From an uncultured Pelagibacteraceae bacterium (lineage in GTDB: Bacteria > Pseudomonadota > Alphaproteobacteria > Pelagibacterales > Pelagibacteraceae), in contig CABZDW010000002.1 of the NCBI GenBank assembly GCA_902524545.1, positions 56,748 to 120,747 on the forward strand: a stretch of DNA of 64,000 nucleotides, written 5' to 3'. The position numbers and the translations under genes were made by a program. Numbering within the stretch: the stretch's first letter is position 1; each line of letters starts with the position of its first letter. Shown in pieces: positions 9,664 through 18,253 of this stretch. Below the pieces are notes generated by a model. It had not been told where the DNA came from. It ran no database searches and worked only from the letters and a program-made list of their open reading frames with translations.

Positions 9664-10712
9664 TTAAAAATAATTTAAGTAATATTTATAATTCAACCAA
9701 AAATAAAAAATATAAAGCTTTATTGGATAAAGTAAAAATATTGAATAAACATCATTTTAATAAATCAGCAGAATATAATAAAATAGTTAAATCACTTTAT
9801 CCAAACTTTGAAAAAATAAAAAAATTAGAAAAACTCCCAATGTTACCAGTTAGATTGTTTAAAAGTTTAGAGCTTAAAAGTATTGAGAATAAAAACATTT
9901 ATAAAATAATGCATTCATCAGGAACATCTGGATCAGGTTTATCGAAAATATATTTAGATAAAGAGAATGCAAAAAAACAAATCGAGGTTCTAAATAAAAT
10001 TTTTTCATCCTCTATTACATCACAAAGACTACCAATGTTGGTAATTTCAAAGAAACCTGAGCATGATAAGGATGCTTTCAATGCTCAAACAGCTGCAATT
10101 TTAGGATTTTCATTATTCAGCAAAAAAAATTTTTATTTGCTAGATAAAAAAAATAATATTGACCTTAAGGAACTTAAAATTTTTAAAGAGTATGTAAAAA
10201 ATAAACCTTTTTTTATATTTGGCTTTACATCAAAAGTTTATGAAAACTTGATATTAAAATTTAATTTTCAAGATAAATTTTTTAAAGACTCTATATTAAT
10301 TCATGGAGGGGGTTGGAAAAAATTAGAAGATATTAAAATATCCAACAGAGAATTTAAAAAGATATTATATAAAAAATTAAAAATTAAAAATATTTATAAT
10401 TATTATGGTTTAATTGAACAGACTGGCTCAATATTTATCGAGTCTCCAATTTGTGGTTATTTTCATACAACGACATATTCTGATATCATTATAAGAGACG
10501 AAAATTTTAATGTCTTAAAAAAAAATCAAAAGGGGTTAATACAGTTAATATCCTCTATTCCAACAAGTTATCCAGGCCACAATATTTTAACTGAAGACTT
10601 AGGCGAAATTATAGGTGAAGATGATTGCAAATGTGGCTTAAAGGGAAAATATTTTAAAGTTTATGGCAGAATTGAAAAAGCAGAAATTAGAGGTTGTAGT
10701 AATTTTACATGA
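9660..10712 (+). CDS. LuxE-like acyl-protein synthetase
   Basis: LPMLPVRLFKSLEL, MHSSGTSGSGLSKIYLD, IYNYYGLIEQTGSIFIE, DLGEIIGEDDCKCGLKGKYFKVYGRIEKAEIRG; ATGA overlap with the upstream ligase. Confidence 0.82.
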   Translation: MIKNNLSNIYNSTKNKKYKALLDKVKILNKHHFNKSAEYNKIVKSLYPNFEKIKKLEKLPMLPVRLFKSLELKSIENKNIYKIMHSSGTSGSGLSKIYLDKENAKKQIEVLNKIFSSSITSQRLPMLVISKKPEHDKDAFNAQTAAILGFSLFSKKNFYLLDKKNNIDLKELKIFKEYVKNKPFFIFGFTSKVYENLILKFNFQDKFFKDSILIHGGGWKKLEDIKISNREFKKILYKKLKIKNIYNYYGLIEQTGSIFIESPICGYFHTTTYSDIIIRDENFNVLKKNQKGLIQLISSIPTSYPGHNILTEDLGEIIGEDDCKCGLKGKYFKVYGRIEKAEIRGCSNFT

Positions 10713-11881
10713 TAAAAATACACAATATAAACTCTATAATTTCAAACAAGATAAAACCTAAAAAACTAAAACCTTTTGATGACAAAATGATAAATTTTTT
10801 GTCAGAGTTGTCAACTCGTGTGACTAAATCAACCGAGGCAAAAAAAAATCCAGAAATTATGAGTTTTGCATTTTGGATTAGAAGAAACAATTTAATCAAA
10901 TTGAAAAAAAAATATGAAATAAAAAAATTAAACAAAAGAAAAGGAGTGGGATTGTTATTTCATATACCACCATCAAATATAGTATCGAATTTTGCTTACT
11001 CACTAATTTTTGGACTACTATCAGGAAACACTAATATAATTCGTTTACCAGAAAAGTCAGAGTTAATGGCTAAAGTATTAATCAAATCCATGAATAACAT
11101 AAAAAAAATAAGACTTGATATAAGCAAATATATTTATTTTATTAAAAATTATACAGATGATGATCGCTCTAATCGTTTGTCAAGTATTTCTGATGCAAGA
11201 TTAATTTGGGGTGGAGATAAAACAGTTAATTTATTTAAAAAATTTAAAACAAAAAAAGGTTGTAGAAATTTATATTTTACAGATAAATACTCTCTTTCAA
11301 TTTTTGATAGCAATAAGGTCACTGTTGCAAATAAAGTAGATTTAGAACATTTGATAAGGAATTTTTATAATGATACTTATCTAGTTGATCAAAATGCTTG
11401 CTCTTCTCCTAATTTAATAATTTGGACTGGAAGTGAAGTAGAAAAGGCAAAAAAAATTTTTTGGTCAAAATTACTTGAAGTAGTAAAAAAAAAATATAAG
11501 CTAAGTTTTTTTTCAGCAGTTGATAAATATACAAGCTCAGCTATATTTTCTGCAAAAAATAATTCCATATCAAATATAATAAATAACGAAAATTTATTAA
11601 TTAGAATTAAGTTAGATAAATTGAACTATAATTTAGAAAACTTTAGGGGAAAATGGGGACTGTTTTATGAATTTTCTAACAAGAATAAATTTAAGGTAAA
11701 TCTCCCTTTTTCAAAAAAGTATCAAACCATAACTTCTTATGGATACTCAAAAAAACAACTAGAAAAATTGAAAAAAAAATCGTACTTATCATCTGTAAAT
11801 AGAATTGTTCAAGTTGGTTTATCAATGGAAATAGATTTATTTTGGGATGGTTACAACATATTATATAAGCTGACAAAATAG
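10709..11881 (+). CDS. LuxC-like acyl-CoA/acyl reductase (aldehyde dehydrogenase-like)
   Basis: LLFHIPPSNIVSNFAYSLIFGLLSGNTNIIRLPEKS, ARLIWGGDKTVNLF, LVDQNACSSPNLI (putative catalytic Cys); ATGA overlap with LuxE-like gene. Confidence 0.85.
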   Translation: MIKIHNINSIISNKIKPKKLKPFDDKMINFLSELSTRVTKSTEAKKNPEIMSFAFWIRRNNLIKLKKKYEIKKLNKRKGVGLLFHIPPSNIVSNFAYSLIFGLLSGNTNIIRLPEKSELMAKVLIKSMNNIKKIRLDISKYIYFIKNYTDDDRSNRLSSISDARLIWGGDKTVNLFKKFKTKKGCRNLYFTDKYSLSIFDSNKVTVANKVDLEHLIRNFYNDTYLVDQNACSSPNLIIWTGSEVEKAKKIFWSKLLEVVKKKYKLSFFSAVDKYTSSAIFSAKNNSISNIINNENLLIRIKLDKLNYNLENFRGKWGLFYEFSNKNKFKVNLPFSKKYQTITSYGYSKKQLEKLKKKSYLSSVNRIVQVGLSMEIDLFWDGYNILYKLTK

Positions 11882-11888
11882 AATTTTT

Positions 11889-12347
11889 ATGGAACTAAAT
11901 ATTAATCAAATACTTGAATATCAAAAGAATAGACCTCCATATTTAATGATTGATCATGTAAACAAAGTAGTGCCAGGAAAAAGTGCTGAGGGTTATAAAA
12001 TTTTAAAAAATGATGAGTGGTTTTTTAAAGTTCATTGGGAAAATGATCCAAACATGCCTGGAATGCTCCAGGTAGAAGCTTTGGTTCAAATGTGTGCAAT
12101 GTCTATATTTACAATAGATGGAAATAAAGGAAAAACGGTTTTGTTAGCAAATGTAAATAATGTAAAATTTAAAAAAAAAATTTTACCTGGTGATAAATTA
12201 TTTTTAAAAACTGAAATCAAATTATTCAAAAGAGGAGTCGCAAATTGTTATGGAGAGGGATATGTAAATGACGACTTAGCTTTAAAAGCTGAGTTCACAG
12301 TCGTATTGACAGAAGAAACACAAAAATATATAAGTCAGGTTAAATAA
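11889..12347 (+). CDS. FabZ/FabA-like hot-dog dehydratase
   Basis: RPPYLMIDHV, HWENDPNMPGMLQVEALVQMCAM, NVKFKKKILPGDKL: FabZ-like pattern. Confidence 0.85.
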   Translation: MELNINQILEYQKNRPPYLMIDHVNKVVPGKSAEGYKILKNDEWFFKVHWENDPNMPGMLQVEALVQMCAMSIFTIDGNKGKTVLLANVNNVKFKKKILPGDKLFLKTEIKLFKRGVANCYGEGYVNDDLALKAEFTVVLTEETQKYISQVK

Positions 12348-12348
12348 A

Positions 12349-13407
12349 ATGCCAATTGCTTCTTCTTTATTAGACAAACCAAGATTAATGAAAAAGCTTA
12401 GAGATTTCTACGCTTACGTCCAAAAAAATGATGGAAAAGTTGGCCAAAAAACCAGAGGTATTGATTTAAATTTTAACAATGCTTGCAATCTGAGATGTAA
12501 ATACTGTTTCACAAATTCTCCAAAAGGAGATCATGTCAAAGAATATTTGGATATAAATGCGATAAGAAAATTAGCTGATGAGGCAGATGAGCTAGGATTT
12601 TTTGAGTTTGATTTACAGGGTGGGGAGTTATTATTACAACCAAAGAAATTATTTCAAGTTCTTGAAGCCATTAGACCTGAAAGATTTTATATGTACTTGA
12701 CAACAAATGGATTTTACTTAGATGAAAAAATGGCAAAAAAGCTTGCTGAGTACAAAGTAAGTAGAGTCTCGGTGAGCATAGATAGTATGGATGAAAAAGT
12801 GCATGACGAGATTAGAGGAAGAAAAGACTCATGGAGACGTGCTCTTGATGGATTAAAACATGTTAAGGATGCCGGGATGGATCCATACTTAAATGTTACA
12901 GTTGGACACTATAATGCAAATACAGATCACTTTAAACAACTTTTAGATTATTCAAGAGACCAGAAATACAAAACTTTGTTGAATGTGGCTGTTCCCTCTG
13001 GAATGTGGCAGAAGATGGACGAAATAATATGTGATGATAATGATAGAGTTTATTTGAGGAAAATAAGAAAAGAATATAAAAATTTAGTGAGAAATATTTG
13101 GAACCCATTTGACAAAAATAATGAAAAAATTTTAGGTTGTACAACAGTTAACAGAGTTTATGTAACTCCGATAGGTGATGTGCTTGTCTGTCCTTATGTT
13201 CACATAAAAATAGGAAATATATTTAAACAGCCTCTAAAAGATATAATTAAATATGGATTTAGTATTAAGTACTTTAACAATCATAGTGATTTATGTTTAG
13301 CAGGTGAAGACAAAGAATTCATAAATAAATTTATGACTTTTCCAGGCCAAACAATTTTTAATCCTGCAAAAGCAGAGGAAATATTTTCTAAAGAAGATTT
13401 TGTTTAA
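12349..13407 (+). CDS. Radical SAM protein with SPASM-like C-terminus
   Basis: CX3CX2C (NACNLRCKYCFTN), FDLQGGELLL, C-terminal GDVLVCPYVHIKIGNIF. Confidence 0.9.
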   Translation: MPIASSLLDKPRLMKKLRDFYAYVQKNDGKVGQKTRGIDLNFNNACNLRCKYCFTNSPKGDHVKEYLDINAIRKLADEADELGFFEFDLQGGELLLQPKKLFQVLEAIRPERFYMYLTTNGFYLDEKMAKKLAEYKVSRVSVSIDSMDEKVHDEIRGRKDSWRRALDGLKHVKDAGMDPYLNVTVGHYNANTDHFKQLLDYSRDQKYKTLLNVAVPSGMWQKMDEIICDDNDRVYLRKIRKEYKNLVRNIWNPFDKNNEKILGCTTVNRVYVTPIGDVLVCPYVHIKIGNIFKQPLKDIIKYGFSIKYFNNHSDLCLAGEDKEFINKFMTFPGQTIFNPAKAEEIFSKEDFV

Positions 13408-14154
13408 ATGCTTCTTAAAAATAAAGTGGCAGTTATTACCGGATCAAACCGTGGTATAGGTAAACAAACTTTAGAAATTTTTTCAAAAAATGGTGCAGAT
13501 GTTATTGCTTGTGTAAGAAAGTCGAGTCATGACTTTATAAAATATACAAAGGAACTCACAAAAGAGACAAAAAATTCAATCGATATAGTAAATTTAGATT
13601 TACAAAGTGAAAATAGTGTCAAAGATGCAATAAAAGAGATTGCATCTATGAACAAAAAAATTGATATTTTGATCAATAATGCAGGTTCTATATTCACTGG
13701 TATTTTTCAAATGACTCCTATTTCAAAACTTAAAGAGATCTTTGAAATAAATTTTTTTTCGCAAAGTATTTTCGTTCAAGGTCTTGTTAAGACTATGATT
13801 AAAAATAAAAGAGGTAGTATTATATACATATCTTCCTCATCAGCGATTGATGCAAATGAGGGGAGAAGCGCTTACTCAGCTTCAAAAGCTGCTATAATTG
13901 CACAAGCCAAAACATTATCAAAAGAACTTGGAGTATTTAATATCAGAGTAAACTGTATAGCCCCCGGGTTGACACAAACAGATATGATGGAAAATAACAC
14001 TCCAGATAATATTTTGGAGGAAGTGAAAAAGACTATACCTTTAAAAAGAGTAGGAGATCCAAGTGAGATTGCGAATGTGGTACTTTTCCTCGGGTCAGAT
14101 CTTTCGACTTATTTAAGTGGGCAAACAATCAGAGTTGATGGAGGGATGAATTAA
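13408..14154 (+). CDS. SDR-family oxidoreductase, FabG-like
   Basis: AVITGSNRGIGKQT, LINNAGS, YSASKAAI, GQTIRVDGGMN. Confidence 0.9.
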   Translation: MLLKNKVAVITGSNRGIGKQTLEIFSKNGADVIACVRKSSHDFIKYTKELTKETKNSIDIVNLDLQSENSVKDAIKEIASMNKKIDILINNAGSIFTGIFQMTPISKLKEIFEINFFSQSIFVQGLVKTMIKNKRGSIIYISSSSAIDANEGRSAYSASKAAIIAQAKTLSKELGVFNIRVNCIAPGLTQTDMMENNTPDNILEEVKKTIPLKRVGDPSEIANVVLFLGSDLSTYLSGQTIRVDGGMN

Positions 14155-14987
14155 TGGAAAAAAAAAATTTTAAGAATGAAATTACTAATTTTTCTAATGA
14201 TATGAGATCAAATATTTTAGAAATGTCGCTGTCAGCAGGTTCGAGTAGCTCACATTTTGGAGGAGCGTTATCTATAGTTGAAATTTTGTCGACATTATAT
14301 GTATCACAACTGAAATATGATCCTAAAAACCCATTATGGGAAGGCAGAGATAGATTTATTTTAAGTAAAGGTCATGCATGCTTAGCATATTATTCTGCTT
14401 TATGCCAAATAGGATATGTAAAATTTAATGATTTATTAACTTTTGAAAAAGATGACTCAGATTTTTTAGGTCATCCAGTTAAGAATGAAAAACTAGGCAT
14501 AGAATTTTCTAATGGATCTTTAGGAATGGGTTTATCGTTGGGTATTGGTGTTGCATATGCTCTAAAAAAAAAACAACTTGATAATTTTGTTTATGTATTA
14601 ATAGGTGATGGAGAATGTAATGAGGGGTCAGTTTGGGAGGCTGCAATGTCGGCACCTAATCTTAAATTAGATAATTTATATGCTATAATTGACAGAAATA
14701 ATTTTCAGCAGACTGGCTCAAATTCAGAAATTATGAATTTAGATGATTTAAAACTTAAGTGGTCTAGTTTTGGTTGGCATACGGATGAAATAGACGGTCA
14801 TGATATTGAGTCTCTTACAAATTATTTCGATAAATCAAGGAATATTAAAAAACCCAAAGCGTTAATAGCTAACACAATCAAAGGCAAGGGTTTTTCTTTT
14901 TCAGAAAACAATAATGATTGGCATCATAAAATTTTAACTAAATCCACATACGAGAATGCTTTAAAAGAGACAAAAAAAATTAAATAA
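14154..14987 (+). CDS. Transketolase, N-terminal (ThDP-binding) subunit
   Basis: DRFILSKGHACLAYY, IGDGECNEGSVWEAAMSAPNLKLDNLYAIIDRNNFQQTG (GDG...N ThDP motif). Confidence 0.93.
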   Translation: MEKKNFKNEITNFSNDMRSNILEMSLSAGSSSSHFGGALSIVEILSTLYVSQLKYDPKNPLWEGRDRFILSKGHACLAYYSALCQIGYVKFNDLLTFEKDDSDFLGHPVKNEKLGIEFSNGSLGMGLSLGIGVAYALKKKQLDNFVYVLIGDGECNEGSVWEAAMSAPNLKLDNLYAIIDRNNFQQTGSNSEIMNLDDLKLKWSSFGWHTDEIDGHDIESLTNYFDKSRNIKKPKALIANTIKGKGFSFSENNNDWHHKILTKSTYENALKETKKIK

Positions 14988-14988
14988 T

Positions 14989-15957
14989 ATGATAATCAAC
15001 GAAAGAACTATAAAGTCTTGGTCAATAATAGGACCTAGAGCAACTTTCGGTTTGGCAGCATTAGAATTGGTTAAAGAACACCAGAATATGATGATACTCA
15101 CATGTGATGTTTCTACTTCCGCAGGTCTAGATAGATTTAGAAAAACATATGCATCTAACTACTTGGATCTAGGTATAGCTGAACAGAACATGATCGGAGT
15201 AGCCGCTGGTTTGGCAAGCGAAAATTATAATGTCGTTACTACAACGTTCGCACCTTTTCAAACAATAAGATGTTGTGAACAAATAAAAGTTAATTTTGGT
15301 TATATGAAGAATAAAGTTTGTATGGTGGGTTTGGCAAGTGGCTTAATTTTAGGTAATTTAGGTTTTACCCATTGTTGTATTGAAGATGTTGGAATTTTAA
15401 GAACAATTCCAAATATCACAATTATATCTCCAGCAGACTCTTTAGAGACTGTTAAAGCTTTTCAAGCTGCTTTAAAATATGATAGTTCAGTCTATATAAG
15501 ATTAACAGGTGGATCAAATAATCCAATTGTGTATGATAAAGACTATAATTTTGAAATAGGTAAATCAAATATTTTAAAGAATGGATCAGATGTTGCAATA
15601 TTTTCCTCAGGCTCTGTAACATCAGAGTGTTTAAATGCTGCAAAAATTTTAGATGAAAGTAATATTAGTTGTGCAGTTATAAATATGCACACAATCAAAC
15701 CATTTGATAAAAAAACTTTAGAAAAATATCTTAATGTAAAGTTGATCGTAAGTGTTGAGGAACACAATGTAATAGGTGGTTTAGGGTCTGCAATATCAGA
15801 GAGCCTATCTACTTTTGAAAATTCTCCTAGACAAGTGTTTTTAGGTATAAACGACCAATATACAAAAGGCGGAAGTTATAATTTTTTGAAAAAAAAAAAT
15901 GGAATAGACGAAAATAATATTATATCAACCATTAAAAATAATTTTAATGAGCGCTAG
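14989..15957 (+). CDS. Transketolase, C-terminal subunit
   Basis: YLDLGIAEQNMIGVAAGLA, HCCIEDVGILRTIPNITIISPADSLET, VSVEEHNVIGGLGSA. Confidence 0.93.
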   Translation: MIINERTIKSWSIIGPRATFGLAALELVKEHQNMMILTCDVSTSAGLDRFRKTYASNYLDLGIAEQNMIGVAAGLASENYNVVTTTFAPFQTIRCCEQIKVNFGYMKNKVCMVGLASGLILGNLGFTHCCIEDVGILRTIPNITIISPADSLETVKAFQAALKYDSSVYIRLTGGSNNPIVYDKDYNFEIGKSNILKNGSDVAIFSSGSVTSECLNAAKILDESNISCAVINMHTIKPFDKKTLEKYLNVKLIVSVEEHNVIGGLGSAISESLSTFENSPRQVFLGINDQYTKGGSYNFLKKKNGIDENNIISTIKNNFNER

Positions 15958-16180
15958 TATATATAAAACAATTTTTGCGAAATCATTATCAATTTCAGAA
16001 AAGTTTGATGAGAATTTAAAGTATAATGAAATTCCTGAGTGGGACTCTATTGCCCACATGACACTTATAGCTGAGTTAGAAAATCAGTTCAATATTTCAC
16101 TAGAGACAGATGACATAATTGATTTCAGTTCTTATAAAAAGGGATTTGAAATTTTAAAGAAATATGATGTTAAAATCTAA
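15947..16180 (+). CDS. Acyl carrier protein (stand-alone)
   Basis: 77 aa, acidic, with phosphopantetheine-type motif EWDSIAHMTLIAELENQFNI; overlaps transketolase subunit by 11 nt. Confidence 0.85.
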   Translation: MSASIYKTIFAKSLSISEKFDENLKYNEIPEWDSIAHMTLIAELENQFNISLETDDIIDFSSYKKGFEILKKYDVKI

Positions 16181-16203
16181 GATTTCCAAGAATTTTTAGT
16201 TAA

Positions 16204-17088
16204 ATGAACAAGCAACAAAAACAAACCAAGCTCTTTTTTGAAAAAGACGCAATTAATTGGTCGAAAAAATCTTTTTTCCCCAAAAATAATAAACTATTAA
16301 ACACCATACACGAGAGAAATATATATGTAATCAATCTTATTAAAAAAAAGAAACTTTTATATCATTTAGATGTTGGATGTGGTGTGGGAGACTTGGTTTT
16401 TAATAGTTCAAAAATAACCAAAAAATCTGTTGGTATAGATTTTGCAAATGAGATGATTAAAATTGCTAACAAAAAATATAAAAAAAAGAATTTATTGTTA
16501 GAAACCAAATCTATATTTGATTATACTACAGAAATAAAATTTGATTGTATTTCGGCAAATGGATTTATTGAGTATTTATCTATAAACGAAATCTACAACT
16601 TTTTTAAAATTTCAAAAAAACTTCTTAAAATAGGTGGATTTTTGAGTATAAGTTCTAGAAATAGACTATTTAATTTATTCTCACTAAATGAATTTTCTAA
16701 AAAAGAAATTGAGGGAAGTAAATTTAAAATTTTATACAGAGAGGCACTAAATTGCAATAAATCAAAAAACTTAGATGAATTTAAAAAATTTAAGTCAGAT
16801 AAAATAAGTATTATTAACTTTAAACAACCAAATACAGGTATAAACGTTAATGTTAGACATCAATTTACACCATTACAACTTTATTTTACCCTTAAAAACT
16901 TGGGTTATATGATCACAGATATACATCCTATTAATTATCACCCCGTGGTTCCGTCTATTTATAATACTGAAAGAAATTATAAATTTTTTTCAAATAATAT
17001 TTTTAAAAAAAGTTTTAAAAAAAATTTTAATAAATTATCTAATTTGCCTTTTTCTTCGTCTTTTATGATTACAGCAAAAAAAAAATAG
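16204..17088 (+). CDS. Class I SAM-dependent methyltransferase
   Basis: LDVGCGVGDLVFNSSKITKKSVGIDFANEMIKIA. Confidence 0.85.
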   Translation: MNKQQKQTKLFFEKDAINWSKKSFFPKNNKLLNTIHERNIYVINLIKKKKLLYHLDVGCGVGDLVFNSSKITKKSVGIDFANEMIKIANKKYKKKNLLLETKSIFDYTTEIKFDCISANGFIEYLSINEIYNFFKISKKLLKIGGFLSISSRNRLFNLFSLNEFSKKEIEGSKFKILYREALNCNKSKNLDEFKKFKSDKISIINFKQPNTGINVNVRHQFTPLQLYFTLKNLGYMITDIHPINYHPVVPSIYNTERNYKFFSNNIFKKSFKKNFNKLSNLPFSSSFMITAKKK

Positions 17089-17096
17089 AGTATATT

Positions 17097-17927
17097 TTAT
17101 TTCGTTAATTTAGAATTTGAAGATTTTTCATTAAGTAATTTAAACTTCCAATTTTCACTATATAAATCATGATAAAAAGTTGCCCAAACATATCTAATTT
17201 TATTTTTTGTTTTATTGACTCCGCTTTTATGCAATAGACTATTATGAAATAAAATCACACTACCTAGCTCACACGTAATAATTTTTTCTTTTAAAGAGTG
17301 TTTAGATATTATTTTGGCATTTAGCAGTGGTCTTGATGGCATATTTAACTTCCTAACTAATTCCCTTTCTCTATCTGATCTATCTGTTTTAATATTTTTT
17401 CCATGACTTTTTGATAAGATTGTTAGCCCACCTAATTTTTTATTCACATTTGAAATAATTGGTGCCCATAACTGAATGAAATTCGAGTCTTGAATATTTG
17501 CGTTATTATCTCTATGCCATCCATAAACATATGGAGTTATTCCAGGCACATCCATTCTAATTGTTGTTGCATTGACATATAAATTAGAATTACTTTCCCT
17601 TTGCAACAATTGGTTTACAGCGTATTTTATATTTTTATCTGATAACAATTTATAAAAATCAACAGAGCTTGGAAGTTGATTGTAGATATTAACTAAATAT
17701 TGCCTATTTTTTTTTGTTAATTCAAACATTCCATTATGTACAAAATAATCATCTTTTTTATTATATCTAACTATTTTATTATAAAAATCAGGATAGTTTA
17801 TCTTAAGACTTACTTTAATTAATTTTGCAAGCTCATGTTTAAACTTGTTTAATTCCCTTTTTTTAAATATTTTTACTTTTACGTAGCCATTATTATTAAA
17901 AAAAGTTATTTGTTTTTTTGTAAGCAT
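17097..17927 (-). CDS. Phytanoyl-CoA dioxygenase (PhyH)-like Fe(II)/2OG oxygenase
   Basis: YGWHRDNNANIQDSNFIQLWAPI (HxD), GGLTILSKSHGK, VILFHNSLLHKSGVNKT (distal His). Confidence 0.82.
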   Translation of the reverse strand: MLTKKQITFFNNNGYVKVKIFKKRELNKFKHELAKLIKVSLKINYPDFYNKIVRYNKKDDYFVHNGMFELTKKNRQYLVNIYNQLPSSVDFYKLLSDKNIKYAVNQLLQRESNSNLYVNATTIRMDVPGITPYVYGWHRDNNANIQDSNFIQLWAPIISNVNKKLGGLTILSKSHGKNIKTDRSDRERELVRKLNMPSRPLLNAKIISKHSLKEKIITCELGSVILFHNSLLHKSGVNKTKNKIRYVWATFYHDLYSENWKFKLLNEKSSNSKLTK

Positions 17928-18005
17928 TTATAATAATATGTTGTTAATTTAAATCTTAAAACCTGTATCTTTTAGCTAAAAAAACTAAGAAATAAAACAT
18001 TTTTT

Positions 18006-18086
18006 TTATGTTCTAAAAATTTCGATAGCTGGTATTTGGAATATTCGTGATACCTTTTTTTGAAAGTGAGTAAGAATTTCATTTCC
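18006..18086 (-). pseudogene. Remnant resembling the C-terminus of the adjacent GT2 gene (18254-18964)
   Basis: Minus-strand reading GNEILTHFQKKVSRIFQIPAIEIFRT* aligns gap-free with INEIPIHFKNRKYGYSKIPSIEILRT; nucleotide similarity is also visible (aatttc-ata-ctggtattt ... gaatttcattt). Confidence 0.5.
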
Positions 18087-18253
18087 AGGGGCAAAATATC
18101 TGAATTCATTATCCTTAATAATCAAATGAGCTAATAGATCGTAATTACTTAAAATATTTCAGTCGAGGTTTTTTGTTATTAAAATTTGTATAAATTATAG
18201 ATGTTAAGAAAGAACAATAATTATTAAAAAAAAATTTATTATATCTTTAAGTT

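Noticed and set aside
15452-15767. Two antisense ORFs over the transketolase C subunit (15452-15643 and 15543-15767)
   Set aside because: Opposite a well-conserved gene, no family signal.
8296-17088. Bioluminescence (lux) operon
   Set aside because: LuxC-like and LuxE-like proteins are present, but no luciferase subunits, LuxD or flavin reductase were recognised.
8296-17088. Polyketide or fatty-acid synthase cluster
   Set aside because: ACP, FabG-like and FabZ-like proteins are present, but no ketosynthase or acyltransferase is seen in the operon.
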